A DNA stretch of 64,000 nt, taken from assembly GCF_008107695.1 (NCBI RefSeq), contig NZ_VIRG01000093.1, positions 86,769 through 150,768 on the forward strand, given 5' to 3'. The stretch is from Stappia sp. BW2 (GTDB lineage: Bacteria > Pseudomonadota > Alphaproteobacteria > Rhizobiales > Stappiaceae). The notes beneath the pieces were generated by a model. It was not told the origin of the DNA, made no database searches, and worked only from the letters and a program-made list of their open reading frames with translations. This document shows positions 50,535 to 60,004 of this stretch, piece after piece (the stretch's first letter is position 1; each line of letters opens with the position of its first letter). The position numbers were made by a program, and so were the translations under genes.

Positions 50535-51614
50535 TCACACCACTAGCGACCCTCGCCTATGTGCCTCGAGCGTCAGAGCCGCCATACGATAGAAACCGTG
50601 GGCCATCTTGGAATAGGGTGTGAGCAGGAAGAAGGTCAGTACCGTCCCGAGATGAAGCGGCAGCAACAGAGCCACTGCCCCCGTGCCCGAAGCGGCATAG
50701 AGCGCAATACCGGTCGCCGATACGGCGAAAAGCAGCACCACGAATGCCATTTCGCCGCCCCATGCGGACGCCGCGCCGAGGTTACGGTCTGCTTTCAGCT
50801 TGAGCGCCGCCATATAGCCGGTTCCCAGGCAGAGCAGGAGCCCGCCGCTCAGGCCGAGCAGTTTGGGCAGGCTGAAGAAGCCATACGGCGCTTCCATGCC
50901 AAACAGGTAATGCAGCACCGTTGCCGTCGAGGTTGCTGCGAAGCACAGAAGAAAGCCATAGAGCACAGCCTGGTGGGCGTGACGGCGGGCGTTGGAGAAC
51001 CGGTCGGTATCTTCGAAGTTACAGCCGTCTCCGTGCCCGCCTGCAAGATTGCGCATCTTGCCGGCGGAGATGATTGCCGCCCAAAGGTCTGCGGGCGACA
51101 CGTGCCCGCCGCCCACTGTGCGCCAGTAATTGCGAAGCGAGACAGCCAGGACCCCAAGCGGCAGCACGAAGGCCGGCAGGAAGATCGCCACCATCAGGCC
51201 ATGCGACATATAGGCATAGAACCCCTCCCCGCTCGTCGGTCGAAGAGCCTGTGCCAGCACGAACAGCAGGGCGAACGCCACCGTCATGAGCGCAGCCATG
51301 GCGACGCCGGACCGGTCGAACAGCCGCGCGAAGCCTTTGGGCCAGGCGTGCAGTTTCCAGCTCTCCTGGCGCACTTCGGCAAGCGCGCCGGGCAGATTGA
51401 GGTCGAATTCATGCGGCGCCGTATACTGACAGGCGTAGTAGCAGCCACGGCAATTGTGGCAGAGGTTCGCCAGTTGGGTGATATCGCCCTCGGAGAACGT
51501 CCTGAGGCTGTGCAGTGCCGGAAAGACGGAGCAGTATCCCTCGCAATACCGGCACGCGTTGCAGATTTCGGCCTGGCGACGTGCCTCGCCGATGAAATCA
51601 GGCTGCATTTGCAT
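50535..51614 (-). CDS. tcuB: Tricarballylate utilisation protein TcuB (4Fe-4S membrane oxidoreductase)
   Basis: A 359-residue protein. The N-terminal Fe-S domain has CNACRYCEGYCSVFPAL and LCHNCRGCYYACQYTAPHEF, two cysteine clusters. About six membrane helices follow in a CitB/TcuB-type module. TcuB reoxidises the FADH2 of TcuA by passing electrons to the quinone pool. The start at 51614 overlaps the tcuA end by 17 nt; an ATG at 51608 is an alternative. Confidence 0.92.
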   Translation of the reverse strand: MQMQPDFIGEARRQAEICNACRYCEGYCSVFPALHSLRTFSEGDITQLANLCHNCRGCYYACQYTAPHEFDLNLPGALAEVRQESWKLHAWPKGFARLFDRSGVAMAALMTVAFALLFVLAQALRPTSGEGFYAYMSHGLMVAIFLPAFVLPLGVLAVSLRNYWRTVGGGHVSPADLWAAIISAGKMRNLAGGHGDGCNFEDTDRFSNARRHAHQAVLYGFLLCFAATSTATVLHYLFGMEAPYGFFSLPKLLGLSGGLLLCLGTGYMAALKLKADRNLGAASAWGGEMAFVVLLFAVSATGIALYAASGTGAVALLLPLHLGTVLTFFLLTPYSKMAHGFYRMAALTLEAHRRGSLVV

Positions 51615-52989
51615 AGGTGGAAGCCTCCCTGCCTGCGATCCGTCCGAAGACAGTGCCAATCGTCATGCCGAAACCGGCCAGATAGCCTTGTCCGAGAATG
51701 GATCCGGCCATTGTTTCACCCGCAGCCCAGAGGTTTTCGACGGGCCGGGCGTTAAGGGAACACTGGGCATGATCGTCGACCTTCAGGCCCAGATAGGTGA
51801 AGGTGACGCCGGTGCGCAGGCTGTAGCCGTAAAATGGCGGCTGCGTTATCGGGCGAGCCCAGTTCGTCTTGGCCGGCGTGAGGTCGCTGGTGGAGACCCC
51901 GTCCAGTTCAGTCGGATGGAAATTCGACGTATCTCCGCAGGCGGCGTTGAAGCCGTCGACGGTTTCGCGCAGCCGTTCGGGCGGAAGCCCCATCTTGATA
52001 GCCAGATCTTCGATTGTCGGCGCCTCGATGGGGGGGAACACCGACGGCATGAACAGTTCCAGAGATTTGGCGTCGATGATCACATAGCCGACCTGATCGG
52101 GTTGGGCGGCGACGAGCCGGCCCCAGATGGCGTAGCGCTTTGGCCAGACATCCTCGCCCTCATCGTAGAACCGTTCGGCATTCTTGTTGACCACGATGGA
52201 GAACGGCACGCAGTCGAGACGGGTGACGATGCCGCCGTCATATTTCGGCGCGCGCCCGTCAATGGCCACCGCATGACACTGGGTCGGATCGCCAACCTGT
52301 TCGATGCCCTGGTCCAGAAGATCAGCCAGAACGATGCCTCGATTATAGGGCGTGCCGCGGATCAGAAAGTTTTTCGCGGCCGGTCCCCAGGCCCGGGCCA
52401 GCCAGTCCGTATCGGCCTGAAAGCCGCCGGACGCGACAACGACTGCCTTGGGTGCGATCCGGTACGACTGATCGCCTTTCTTGTAGTCGAGCCAGACGAC
52501 CTTGCCGTCGTCCAGTTCAAGATGGCTGACGGCGGCTTCGTACTCCACCTCTACACCCAGTTTTCCGGCGGTTCGATAGTAGGCGTTCACCAGGCTCTTG
52601 CCGCCGCCGAGAAAGAACGCGTTCGTCCTTGCGAGCGAAAGCGTTCCTGAAAGGGAGGGCTGGAAGCGGACACCGCGCTCCTCCATCCAGGGCAGGCATT
52701 CCTCCGAAGTCCGGATCGCCAGCCGGGCAAGCTTCTCGTCGGTCTTGCCACCCGTCACCTTCATCAGATCGGCGAAATATTCGTCTTCGCTATAGCTTTC
52801 GATCAGCGGCCCGAGTGGCCCCTGGTGCATGCAGCGAAAATTGCGGGTGTGCCGGGAGTTGCCGCCACGATAGGCCTTGGGTGCCGTTTCCAGGATCAGG
52901 ACACTGGCGCCAGCTTCTGCCGCCGTCATGGCGGCGCACAGGGCTGCATTCCCACCTCCGACGACGACGATGTCGACTTGCTTGGTCAT
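51598..52989 (-). CDS. tcuA: FAD-dependent tricarballylate dehydrogenase TcuA
   Basis: A 463-residue FAD protein with the dinucleotide fold VDIVVVGGGNAALCAAMTAAEAGASVLILETAP and the motif GGNSRHTRNFRCMH that is typical of TcuA. Further markers are AVVVASGGFQADTDWLARAWGP and, near the end, NLWAAGETMAGSILGQGYLAGFGMTIGTVFGRIAG. It oxidises tricarballylate to cis-aconitate at the membrane with TcuB. The ATG at 52989 overlaps the GntR stop, so regulator, dehydrogenase and TcuB form one operon. Confidence 0.93.
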   Translation of the reverse strand: MTKQVDIVVVGGGNAALCAAMTAAEAGASVLILETAPKAYRGGNSRHTRNFRCMHQGPLGPLIESYSEDEYFADLMKVTGGKTDEKLARLAIRTSEECLPWMEERGVRFQPSLSGTLSLARTNAFFLGGGKSLVNAYYRTAGKLGVEVEYEAAVSHLELDDGKVVWLDYKKGDQSYRIAPKAVVVASGGFQADTDWLARAWGPAAKNFLIRGTPYNRGIVLADLLDQGIEQVGDPTQCHAVAIDGRAPKYDGGIVTRLDCVPFSIVVNKNAERFYDEGEDVWPKRYAIWGRLVAAQPDQVGYVIIDAKSLELFMPSVFPPIEAPTIEDLAIKMGLPPERLRETVDGFNAACGDTSNFHPTELDGVSTSDLTPAKTNWARPITQPPFYGYSLRTGVTFTYLGLKVDDHAQCSLNARPVENLWAAGETMAGSILGQGYLAGFGMTIGTVFGRIAGREASTYANAA

Positions 52990-53666
52990 AGAAGGTCTCC
53001 GTCGTATGACTTCCGGGCGCGCAATGACCGGACCCTCACGCGCTGAGCCATTTCGATATGCGCCCGCATCGCCGCCTCGGCGAGTTTCCCGTCGCGGACG
53101 CGCAGCGCTTCCAGAATGCCGAAATGCTCTTCGACAGCCTTTTCCGCGCGATCGGGTTCGGTCAGGGTCGTGGGTCCGAGGATCATCAGCGATTTCTGCA
53201 GGCTGTTCATCGACCAGCTTAGAAAGCGGTTCTTGGCAGCGTCCAGAAGGGCGGCGTGGAACTGGCGGTTCAGAACGAAGGCTTCCGGATCGCTACCCAG
53301 CCGCTCCAGTTCGCGGTTCATGTCGAACAATTCGTCGATTTCTATTTCCGAAGCAGCGCGTGCGGCAAGGCGCGCCGCCGTGCCCTCAAGGACCGCACGC
53401 ATCTCGTAGAGCTCCATCACCTCGGCATAGTCGAGGCTGCGTATCGTCGCGCCCAGGCGCGGCACATGCGCGACAATTCCATCGGTTTCCAGCAGGCGGA
53501 TCGCCTCCCGAACCGGCGTGCGGCTCACCCCGAGCCGCTCGGCGATTTCGGTTTCCCGCAATCTGTCGCCGGGGTTGAGACGGCCGTCTCGGACCTCATC
53601 CAGAAGCTGCCGGTAGACGGCATTTCCCTGCGATGAATCGGGTGCTGCTGCTGCTTCGTCATTCAT
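52986..53666 (-). CDS. GntR-family transcriptional regulator (FCD domain)
   Basis: A 226-residue protein. The winged HTH contains GDRLRETEIAERLGVSRTPVREAIRLLETDG. A helical FCD ligand domain (about 85-215) contains ELYEMRAVLEGTAARLAARAA and VEEHFGILEALRVRDGKLAEAAMRAHIEMA. It replaces the LysR-type TcuR seen in enterobacteria. A perfect palindrome 25 bp upstream of the ATG at 53666 is its probable operator, shared with the divergent AbrB-family gene. Confidence 0.92.
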   Translation of the reverse strand: MNDEAAAAPDSSQGNAVYRQLLDEVRDGRLNPGDRLRETEIAERLGVSRTPVREAIRLLETDGIVAHVPRLGATIRSLDYAEVMELYEMRAVLEGTAARLAARAASEIEIDELFDMNRELERLGSDPEAFVLNRQFHAALLDAAKNRFLSWSMNSLQKSLMILGPTTLTEPDRAEKAVEEHFGILEALRVRDGKLAEAAMRAHIEMAQRVRVRSLRARKSYDGDLL

Positions 53667-53690
53667 GGCTAGACTTGCCTTCGTGATTCT

Positions 53691-53708
53691 TGTATCCAGT
53701 TGGATACA
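53691..53708. promoter_or_regulatory. Perfect 8-bp inverted repeat, probable GntR operator
   Basis: TGTATCCA-GT-TGGATACA between the divergent GntR-tcuAB operon and the AbrB-family gene. Size and symmetry fit an FCD-type GntR site. It is 25 bp from the regulator start and 30 bp from the AbrB start. Confidence 0.75.
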
Positions 53709-53738
53709 TATGGACACAGCTTGAGTCAATCCACCTTT

Positions 53739-54806
53739 ATGCGTTTCGATTTCACGAACCCTCTTGCGCGCCGCGCTGTTACCTTCGCTCTCGCTTCGAT
53801 TGGGGTGGGTGTCTTCTGGGGTCTCAGTCTGCCGTTGCCGTTCCTGTTCGGTCCGATGCTGATGTGCCTCTGCGCGGCGCTGGTCGGGGTGCCGTTGAAG
53901 GGCTTCGGCCAGGTCTCGGTCGGGGCACGCACGATCCTCGGCGTGGCGGTCGGTGCTTCGATCACGCCGCAGCTGTTCACAGAGCTGCCGCGTCTGGCGG
54001 CATCCCTCGCCATCATCCCCGTTCATATTGCGCTGATCGGATGTCTGGGCGTTCCGTTTTTCCGAAAAATATGGGGGTTCGACGCACCGACCGCCTATTA
54101 TGCGGCGATGCCCGGCGGCCTTCAGGACATGGTGATCTTCGGCACGGAGGCCGGCGGCAATCCGCGCGCCCTGTCCCTGATCCATGCCACGCGGGTTTTG
54201 CTTGTGGTGACTCTTGCGCCATTCATCCTGACGCATTTTTTCGGCGCTGCCCTCACCAACCCCATCGGAGCCCCTATCAGGGACGTGCCACTGCACGAAC
54301 TCGGCCTGATGGTGGCAGCAGCCCTTGTCGGCTGGAAAGGCGGAGAAAAGCTCGGCCTGTTTGGTGCCTCGATCCTTGGCCCGATGATTGTGACGGCCGC
54401 GCTTTCACTGGCCGGCCTGATCCACATTCGTCCGCCGGCTGAAGCCATCCTGGCGGCTCAATTCTTCATTGGCTGCGGCATAGGTGTGCACTTTACCGGG
54501 ATCACCTGGTCGGAACTGAGCCGGATCGTGATCGCCGCCGTTGCCTATGTGTTCCTGCTGGCTGCACTGGCGGCGCTGGTTGCCCTGGTCGTCACGACCC
54601 TGGAACTCGGCCGGTCAACGGAGGCATTTCTCGCCTTCTCGCCCGGCGGTCAGGCCGAAATGACAGTGCTGGCAATCGTCACCGGAGCCGATCTCGGCTA
54701 CGTCGTCACGCACCATCTGACCCGCATCGTGCTGGTGATCGTCGGTGCGCCGCTGGCCGCTTCGCTCATAGGCCGGAAGAGCGTCGGGACCACACCTCCG
54801 GATTGA
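53739..54806 (+). CDS. AbrB-family membrane protein (putative transporter)
   Basis: A 355-residue protein with two repeats of an AbrB-type membrane duplication and about ten helices. Markers are LFGPMLMCLCAALVGVPLKG, TAYYAAMPGGLQDMVIFGTEAGGNPRALSLIHATRVL and in the second half AFLAFSPGGQAEMTVLAIVTGADLGYVVTHHLTRIVLV. The family (COG3180) is named after ammonia monooxygenase regulators, but the members are membrane proteins of unclear function. Its position under the shared GntR operator suggests transport linked to tricarballylate use. The 3' end overlaps the convergent dehydrogenase gene by 41 nt. Confidence 0.85.
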   Translation: MRFDFTNPLARRAVTFALASIGVGVFWGLSLPLPFLFGPMLMCLCAALVGVPLKGFGQVSVGARTILGVAVGASITPQLFTELPRLAASLAIIPVHIALIGCLGVPFFRKIWGFDAPTAYYAAMPGGLQDMVIFGTEAGGNPRALSLIHATRVLLVVTLAPFILTHFFGAALTNPIGAPIRDVPLHELGLMVAAALVGWKGGEKLGLFGASILGPMIVTAALSLAGLIHIRPPAEAILAAQFFIGCGIGVHFTGITWSELSRIVIAAVAYVFLLAALAALVALVVTTLELGRSTEAFLAFSPGGQAEMTVLAIVTGADLGYVVTHHLTRIVLVIVGAPLAASLIGRKSVGTTPPD

Positions 54807-55755
54807 CCATATTGATCGGCGTACCGGCGGCATAGGCGAGGATCTGTTCGTAAATCTCGCGGAACTGGGTCTCGATTTCCTGCTCGGTGACAAAACCGAT
54901 ATGAGGCGTCGCGATAAGCCTTGGATGTGATAGCAGCGGATCGTTCCTGTCTGACAGCGGCTCGTTATCAAAGACATCCACCGCGGCAAGCCCTGGCCTT
55001 CCCGCATCAAGGGCGGACTTCAGCACGCCGGGCGCGATCAATCCCGCCCGCGCGGTATTGACCACGACAGCGCTCGGTTTCATCACCGCCAGATCGTTGG
55101 CGGTGACGGCGCCTCGCGTTTCGGCTGTCAGGCGGAGATGAAGCGAGACGACATCGCTCTCGGCAAAGAACGCCGCGCGACTGGCTGCAACCATCTCGCC
55201 ATCGCCACGCGCCCTCTCCCGACCTTCCGGAGAAGCCCACCAGACAACTGTCATGCCGAAAGCGCGGGCATATTGGGCGACGAGCCGGGCAATCCGCCCA
55301 TAGCCATAAAGGCCGATCGTCAGCCCCTTCGCCGTCCGTCCGACGCCGCTTTGCCAGAGACCCGCCTTGGCAGACGCCATTTGTCCAGGCAGGTCGCGAA
55401 GCGCGGCAAGCATGAGGGTGAACGTCAGTTCGGCCGCCGCGACGTTGGGCGCGTCGCCGCCCTTGCCGGAACACACAAGCACATCGTGATCGCTACAGGC
55501 GGGAACGTCTATATGCGGCCAGGTGCTGCGCTGCGCTATCAGCCGCAATGCGGGCAGGCGCTCGAGCAGGCTGCGGGTGATCGTCGTGCGTTCGCGAAAC
55601 AGCATCAGCGCTTCGGCGTCTGCCAGCCGTTGGGCCAGAACCGCCTCGTCGCTCGCGTGATCGGTCCAGACCGTCACCTCGTGGTCGTCCAGCATGCTGA
55701 AACTCGGCAGGCCGGACAAGGTCTTGAACCAGTCGTCGAGGATATGGATACGCAT
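54766..55755 (-). CDS. D-2-hydroxyacid dehydrogenase family protein
   Basis: A 329-residue NAD-dependent dehydrogenase. The Rossmann motif is GLYGYGRIARLVAQYARAFGM. The catalytic Arg is in NTARAGLIAPGVL, Glu in DVFDNEPLSDRNDPL and His in ATPHIGFVTEQEI. It reduces a 2-keto acid or oxidises a D-2-hydroxyacid. The ATG at 55755 is chosen over one at 55773 because the N-terminal strand RIHILDDW begins there. It is the last gene of the tct/prpF operon. Confidence 0.9.
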   Translation of the reverse strand: MRIHILDDWFKTLSGLPSFSMLDDHEVTVWTDHASDEAVLAQRLADAEALMLFRERTTITRSLLERLPALRLIAQRSTWPHIDVPACSDHDVLVCSGKGGDAPNVAAAELTFTLMLAALRDLPGQMASAKAGLWQSGVGRTAKGLTIGLYGYGRIARLVAQYARAFGMTVVWWASPEGRERARGDGEMVAASRAAFFAESDVVSLHLRLTAETRGAVTANDLAVMKPSAVVVNTARAGLIAPGVLKSALDAGRPGLAAVDVFDNEPLSDRNDPLLSHPRLIATPHIGFVTEQEIETQFREIYEQILAYAAGTPINMVNPEVWSRRSSGL

Positions 55756-55803
55756 CGCTCTCTCTATGTCCATTCCGGTCCGGCTCAGGCCGGACTACAG
55801 ATG

Positions 55804-56616
55804 TCAGTGGGACAGCAGGATCGGAATGGAAATCTCGCGCAGTATCTGAGCGGTATGTCCACCAAGAAAATCCTCACGGAACTTGGAATGCTCATAAGCG
55901 CCCATGACCAGCAACGAGGGGTCATGCCTTTTGCAATAGGAAACGATGCAATCCACCAGCGAATGGCCGGCTGGCCAGGCCTCATGAACTGTCTCGATAT
56001 CGTGCAGTTTCAGATGTGCCATCAGATCATCGAGCGATCCCACGGGCGGACCGATCGTGAGCACGCTCACCTTTCCCTGTTGCTCAAGCAGGCGCAGACT
56101 GTCGGACATTGCCCGCGCGGCCGCGCGGCTGCCATCCCAGGCAAGCGCGGCATGGGAATGGCGGGCTTCCACATCATAGCCTTCAGGCACGACGATCACC
56201 GGACGCCCCGCCAGAAGCGTGATCCGGTCGGGATGCAGGACGATGTGCTCGTCATCACCGCGCATCGGCCTCCCGACGATCAGGATGTCGAAGCTGCGCG
56301 CCGTGTCGGACAGAACGACGTCAACTCTTCCACTCTGCGTCCGGAGTACCAGATTGTCTCCAAGACCCAGGGTCGGACGCAATCGCTCGAATTGTTCCAC
56401 GATTTCCAACACGATGCCCTGTTGGGCATTGGCAAGCAGATTGCGGGCCTCGCGTGGGATCCAGCGTGAGGTCGTATCGAAAGTGTCGTGGGTCGAGTGA
56501 ACCAGAAGCGCCGTTACATGCGCCCCGCGTTGCTTGGCCAGCGAGGCTGCATAGCGAAGCGCGGCCTCGGAGGCTTCGGTTCCGTTGAATGCCACCAGCA
56601 AATTCAAGAGTGCCAT
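55804..56616 (-). CDS. Universal stress protein (tandem UspA domains)
   Basis: A 270-residue protein with two Usp-like halves: LLNLLVAFNGTEASEAALRYAASLAKQRGAHVTALLV at the start and HAALAWDGSRAAARAMSDSLRLLEQQG from about residue 150, ending DPSLLVMGAYEHSKFREDFLGGHTAQILREISIPILLSH. The GAYxHSKxxExxxGG motif is a degenerate nucleotide-binding loop. It follows the PrpF-type gene by 2 nt. Role in the pathway unknown. Confidence 0.9.
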   Translation of the reverse strand: MALLNLLVAFNGTEASEAALRYAASLAKQRGAHVTALLVHSTHDTFDTTSRWIPREARNLLANAQQGIVLEIVEQFERLRPTLGLGDNLVLRTQSGRVDVVLSDTARSFDILIVGRPMRGDDEHIVLHPDRITLLAGRPVIVVPEGYDVEARHSHAALAWDGSRAAARAMSDSLRLLEQQGKVSVLTIGPPVGSLDDLMAHLKLHDIETVHEAWPAGHSLVDCIVSYCKRHDPSLLVMGAYEHSKFREDFLGGHTAQILREISIPILLSH

Positions 56617-56618
56617 GA

Positions 56619-57707
56619 TCAGCGTCCTTTCCAGACCGAACTTGGAACATAGATCTTGCCGTCGGCCAGTTTGCGCGCGGTGCGCAGGAGGCCGGCGGAA
56701 ATGAGGCTGAAACCGTCGGCATCGTCAAATTCGACCAGCACCTCGATCCGGCCGGAAGGATGTTCCAGCGTCACGTTGACCGGGCTTTGTCCGGACCGCT
56801 CGAGCAGACCATCGGCAACCGTGCCGGGCGTCAGCGCACACGAGGCGAGGCATTGGGACCCGGTGACCGCCATGCTTGGATGGGTATTCCACGGCATGAA
56901 GTAACGCGTCGCGATCGTGCCGCCCTCCCGGGCCGGCGCCAGCAGGCCGAATTTCGGGGCGACGGATTTCGTCACATCGCCCATGCCCATGCGTGTGCCG
57001 GCCTCGATGCGGATCTTCTCCATGCGGGTGAAGAAATCCTTGTTCGCATCGAGTTCCGCAGCTGATTCATGGCCGGTCAGGCCGAAATCGGACGCGCGGG
57101 CGATGACGATCGGCATGGCGACGTCCATACAGGTCACCTCGATACCGTCGATTTCGTCACGCAGGTTTCCCGTTGGCAGGAAAGAGCCGGTCGACGAGCC
57201 GACCACCTCCATGAAGTTCAGGGCGATCGGCGCGGCCGTTCCCGGAACGCCCGCAATCGCGGCGTCGCCTTCATAGGTCAGCTTGCCGCCCGGCGTCTGG
57301 ACGCGCGCGAGCACTTTCGCACCGGTGTTCACCGCCCGGATGCGGATTTCCGTCTCGTCGCCGGTGGGAGAAATCAGGCCCATCTCGATTGCGGCCGGAC
57401 CAACTCCAGAAAGTATGTTGCCGCAGGTAGGCTTGAAATCGACCAGCCGGTCCTCGACCGAAACCTGCGCAAAAAAGTAATCGACGTCGGCCCAGTCGTC
57501 CTCGGAGGCAGAGAGCATTGCGACCTTTGTGGTCACCGCGGTGCCGCCACCGATACCGTCGATGTTGAGCGGATGGCCGGAGCCTACGGCCGCGACCAGC
57601 ACCGCCGCCAGGGTGTCGCGATCTTCGGGAAGATCTTCGCGTCGAAAATAGGGGCCGCGCGAAGTGCCGCCACGCATGAAAATGAAAGGAATGGCTGTCT
57701 GTGACAT
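56619..57707 (-). CDS. PrpF-family isomerase (4-oxalomesaconate tautomerase-like)
   Basis: A 362-residue protein of the PrpF/GalD family. Markers are IPFIFMRGGTSRGPYFRREDLP at the start, DGIGGGTAVTTKVAMLSAS, and DFKPTCGNILSGVGPAAIEMGL with the catalytic-type cysteine in PTCGN. Family members move double bonds in 2-methylaconitate, oxalomesaconate or aconitate. Among tricarballylate and tricarboxylate genes, an aconitate-type isomerisation is the likeliest role, by inference. It is encoded 13 nt downstream of the permease. Confidence 0.9.
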   Translation of the reverse strand: MSQTAIPFIFMRGGTSRGPYFRREDLPEDRDTLAAVLVAAVGSGHPLNIDGIGGGTAVTTKVAMLSASEDDWADVDYFFAQVSVEDRLVDFKPTCGNILSGVGPAAIEMGLISPTGDETEIRIRAVNTGAKVLARVQTPGGKLTYEGDAAIAGVPGTAAPIALNFMEVVGSSTGSFLPTGNLRDEIDGIEVTCMDVAMPIVIARASDFGLTGHESAAELDANKDFFTRMEKIRIEAGTRMGMGDVTKSVAPKFGLLAPAREGGTIATRYFMPWNTHPSMAVTGSQCLASCALTPGTVADGLLERSGQSPVNVTLEHPSGRIEVLVEFDDADGFSLISAGLLRTARKLADGKIYVPSSVWKGR

Positions 57708-57720
57708 CTTCTATCTCCGA

Positions 57721-59751
57721 TCACTTGAGTGGCCATGGCAGATCAACGGCGCTCTGTAGCAGCCCCGGGGGGAAGTCACGATTGAGCGCTCCCGCCATCG
57801 TGCACATCAGCGCCACGCCGCAAGCCGTCAGGAGCAGAACCTTGGGCCAACCAGCCCCGGCGCGAACCCGCAGAAACGCAATCAGGAAAGCCGTCAGCGC
57901 AAGAATGAAGCCCACGACCCATGAAGCCGCTATCAGGAACCCGAACCATGCAAGCGTTGGCCACAGGCCGTAGGGCGCATCGGCGTCTTCACCGGCACGT
58001 TCCTTGTCGGCAAAGATCGGATCCGTTTCTGGCCGGAGCATCATCTGCGCCAGCAGGATGATGCAGCACCCGAGCGTGATGGTGCAGATCACCAGCGGCA
58101 CGATCTTGTCGGTCATGTTGTAGTCGGGAATCATTTGCGCGTTGACCAGGGACGCCACCACGTAGGCGGCAATCACCAGAAGGAAAACAAGAGGCGCACG
58201 CTTGGAACCGGCCTGCACATTGCCTTCAGCCATGATGCTCTTGGCCTGACGGATCCCCAGGACGACCGATACGAGCGTGACGATAATCAACACGATCACG
58301 ATCGGCGAGAACAGATACGTCATTCCTTCTTCGAAGCTGTTGCGGAAGCGGAAGGAGGCGATCTGGAAAGCCTGGTTGGAGAATTTCTCCACCGGGTTGG
58401 ACAGCACGAAGCCGATCAGGAACGCAGGACGCGACCAATCGAAACGACGCAGGAAGATGCCGATCAGGCCGATGCCCAAAAGCGCCAGCAGATCCTCGAA
58501 GTTCTGTCCCGACTGAAAGGCCGCAAAGCTGATCAGCATGAAGAGGAAAGGCGCAAGATAGGTAAAGCGGATGGTGGTCAGCTTGGCGATGCCACCGGAT
58601 GCGGCGATACACAACAGCGTACCGACAACATTGGCAAGCGCGAGCAGCCAGACGATGGAATAGGTGATGTCGAGATTGTCGCGCAGCATCGACGGGCCGA
58701 CCTCGATGTCTCCGCTTCCCAGAAGCGCGATGGCGCCGATGAAGATCGCCATAGATCCGGATCCGGGTATTCCGAAGAGCAGCGTGGGAACCAGCCCACC
58801 ACCTTCCTTGGCGTTGTTGGAGCTTTCCGGCCCGATAACGCCGCGGATCTCGCCCTTGCCGAAATTCGACTTGTCCTTTGTGGTCTGTACCGCATGGCCA
58901 TAGGCGATCCAGTCCACGACAGACCCGCCAAGACCCGGGATCACACCAACCATGACGCCGATGATGGAACACCGCACCGACAGCCATTTGTTGGCCACCC
59001 AATCGCGAACGCCTTCGGCCCACCCGGCGCCAAGACTGGCATCCTTTGCGATCGATCTGTCCTGGCGCAGCAACGAGACGATCTCGGGCACCGCGAATAT
59101 GCCGAGACCGACAATCACCAGTGACAGTCCGTCAACGAGATAGGGAATGTCATAAGTCGCCATGCGAAGACTGCCACCGGCATCGGCCTCGCCGATTGTA
59201 CCGATGAGCATGCCGAGACCCGCCGCGGCCAGCCCCTTGAGAGCAACCCGCCCCGCCAGAACCGCAACCATCGACAGGCCGAGAATGGTAATCATCAGCA
59301 TTTCGGGAAGCCCGAAGGCCAGGACGATGGGACGCGCAAACAAGATGAATATCGTCAGGAAAAGCGCCCCGACCAGCCCGCCGAACAGCGACGACGTGAA
59401 AGCGGCTGAAAGGGCGCGGGCGGCTTGACCTTTTCGGGCAAGCGGAAAGCCATCCAGAACAGTTGCCTGGCTCGCGGAGGATCCCGGAATTCCCATCAAC
59501 ACCGAGGCAAACGTGTCGGATGTCGGCACCACCGCCACCATGCCGATCATCAATGCAAGGCCGTATAGCGGCTCCATTCCGAACATGAACGGCAACAGAA
59601 GCGAAAGGCCGGCGATCCCGCCAAGCCCGGGAAAGATGCCGACAGCAAGGCCCATGACCACGCCAAGCACCAGATATCCGAGAACTTCCGGTTGAAGGAT
59701 CATGTGCCAGGCATCAGACAATGCCGGCAATGCGCTCGCAAACATTTCCAT
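57721..59751 (-). CDS. Tripartite tricarboxylate transporter, fused TctA-TctB permease
   Basis: A 676-residue membrane protein. Residues 1-500 are a TctA large permease (VGIFPGLGGIAGLSLLLPFMFGMEPLYGLALMIGM, GIPGSSASQATVLDGFPLARKGQ, GPESSNNAKEGGGLVPTLLFGIPGSGSMAIF). The last 150 residues contain four more helices resembling the small TctB subunit (LVFLLVIAAYVVASLVNAQMI, YGLWPTLAWFGFLIAASWVVGF, VLLLTACGVALMCTMAG). No separate tctB gene is present. It imports a tricarboxylate together with TctC. Confidence 0.92.
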   Translation of the reverse strand: MEMFASALPALSDAWHMILQPEVLGYLVLGVVMGLAVGIFPGLGGIAGLSLLLPFMFGMEPLYGLALMIGMVAVVPTSDTFASVLMGIPGSSASQATVLDGFPLARKGQAARALSAAFTSSLFGGLVGALFLTIFILFARPIVLAFGLPEMLMITILGLSMVAVLAGRVALKGLAAAGLGMLIGTIGEADAGGSLRMATYDIPYLVDGLSLVIVGLGIFAVPEIVSLLRQDRSIAKDASLGAGWAEGVRDWVANKWLSVRCSIIGVMVGVIPGLGGSVVDWIAYGHAVQTTKDKSNFGKGEIRGVIGPESSNNAKEGGGLVPTLLFGIPGSGSMAIFIGAIALLGSGDIEVGPSMLRDNLDITYSIVWLLALANVVGTLLCIAASGGIAKLTTIRFTYLAPFLFMLISFAAFQSGQNFEDLLALLGIGLIGIFLRRFDWSRPAFLIGFVLSNPVEKFSNQAFQIASFRFRNSFEEGMTYLFSPIVIVLIIVTLVSVVLGIRQAKSIMAEGNVQAGSKRAPLVFLLVIAAYVVASLVNAQMIPDYNMTDKIVPLVICTITLGCCIILLAQMMLRPETDPIFADKERAGEDADAPYGLWPTLAWFGFLIAASWVVGFILALTAFLIAFLRVRAGAGWPKVLLLTACGVALMCTMAGALNRDFPPGLLQSAVDLPWPLK

Positions 59752-59951
59752 TGGAGAAGCCTCTTTGGATTTCGGTTGGGTCCCGACATCTGCCTGCAGC
59801 CACAGGGCGCGTAAAGTATCGGGCAGGCGTTGCCAGTTGCAAAGGGGTATGAAAGTTGAGAGACAATCGGGGCCAGACGGACCGGCCAGCATCCCTGTTC
59901 ACCATGACGGATCGCATCGCAGTCACGGTCCGTGCCATAAGTCCGGGCTTG

Positions 59952-59977
59952 CCTGTGCTTTCCCTGGAAAGCACAGG
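59952..59977. repeat. Near-perfect 12-bp inverted repeat between tctC and tctA
   Basis: CCTGTGCTTTCC (59952-59963) and GGAAAGCACAGG (59966-59977) flank CT. In RNA it would make a very stable hairpin upstream of the permease; as DNA it is a strong candidate binding site. Confidence 0.6.
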
Positions 59978-60004
59978 TCCCGAAAGCGGCACCGCTCAAC
60001 CATC

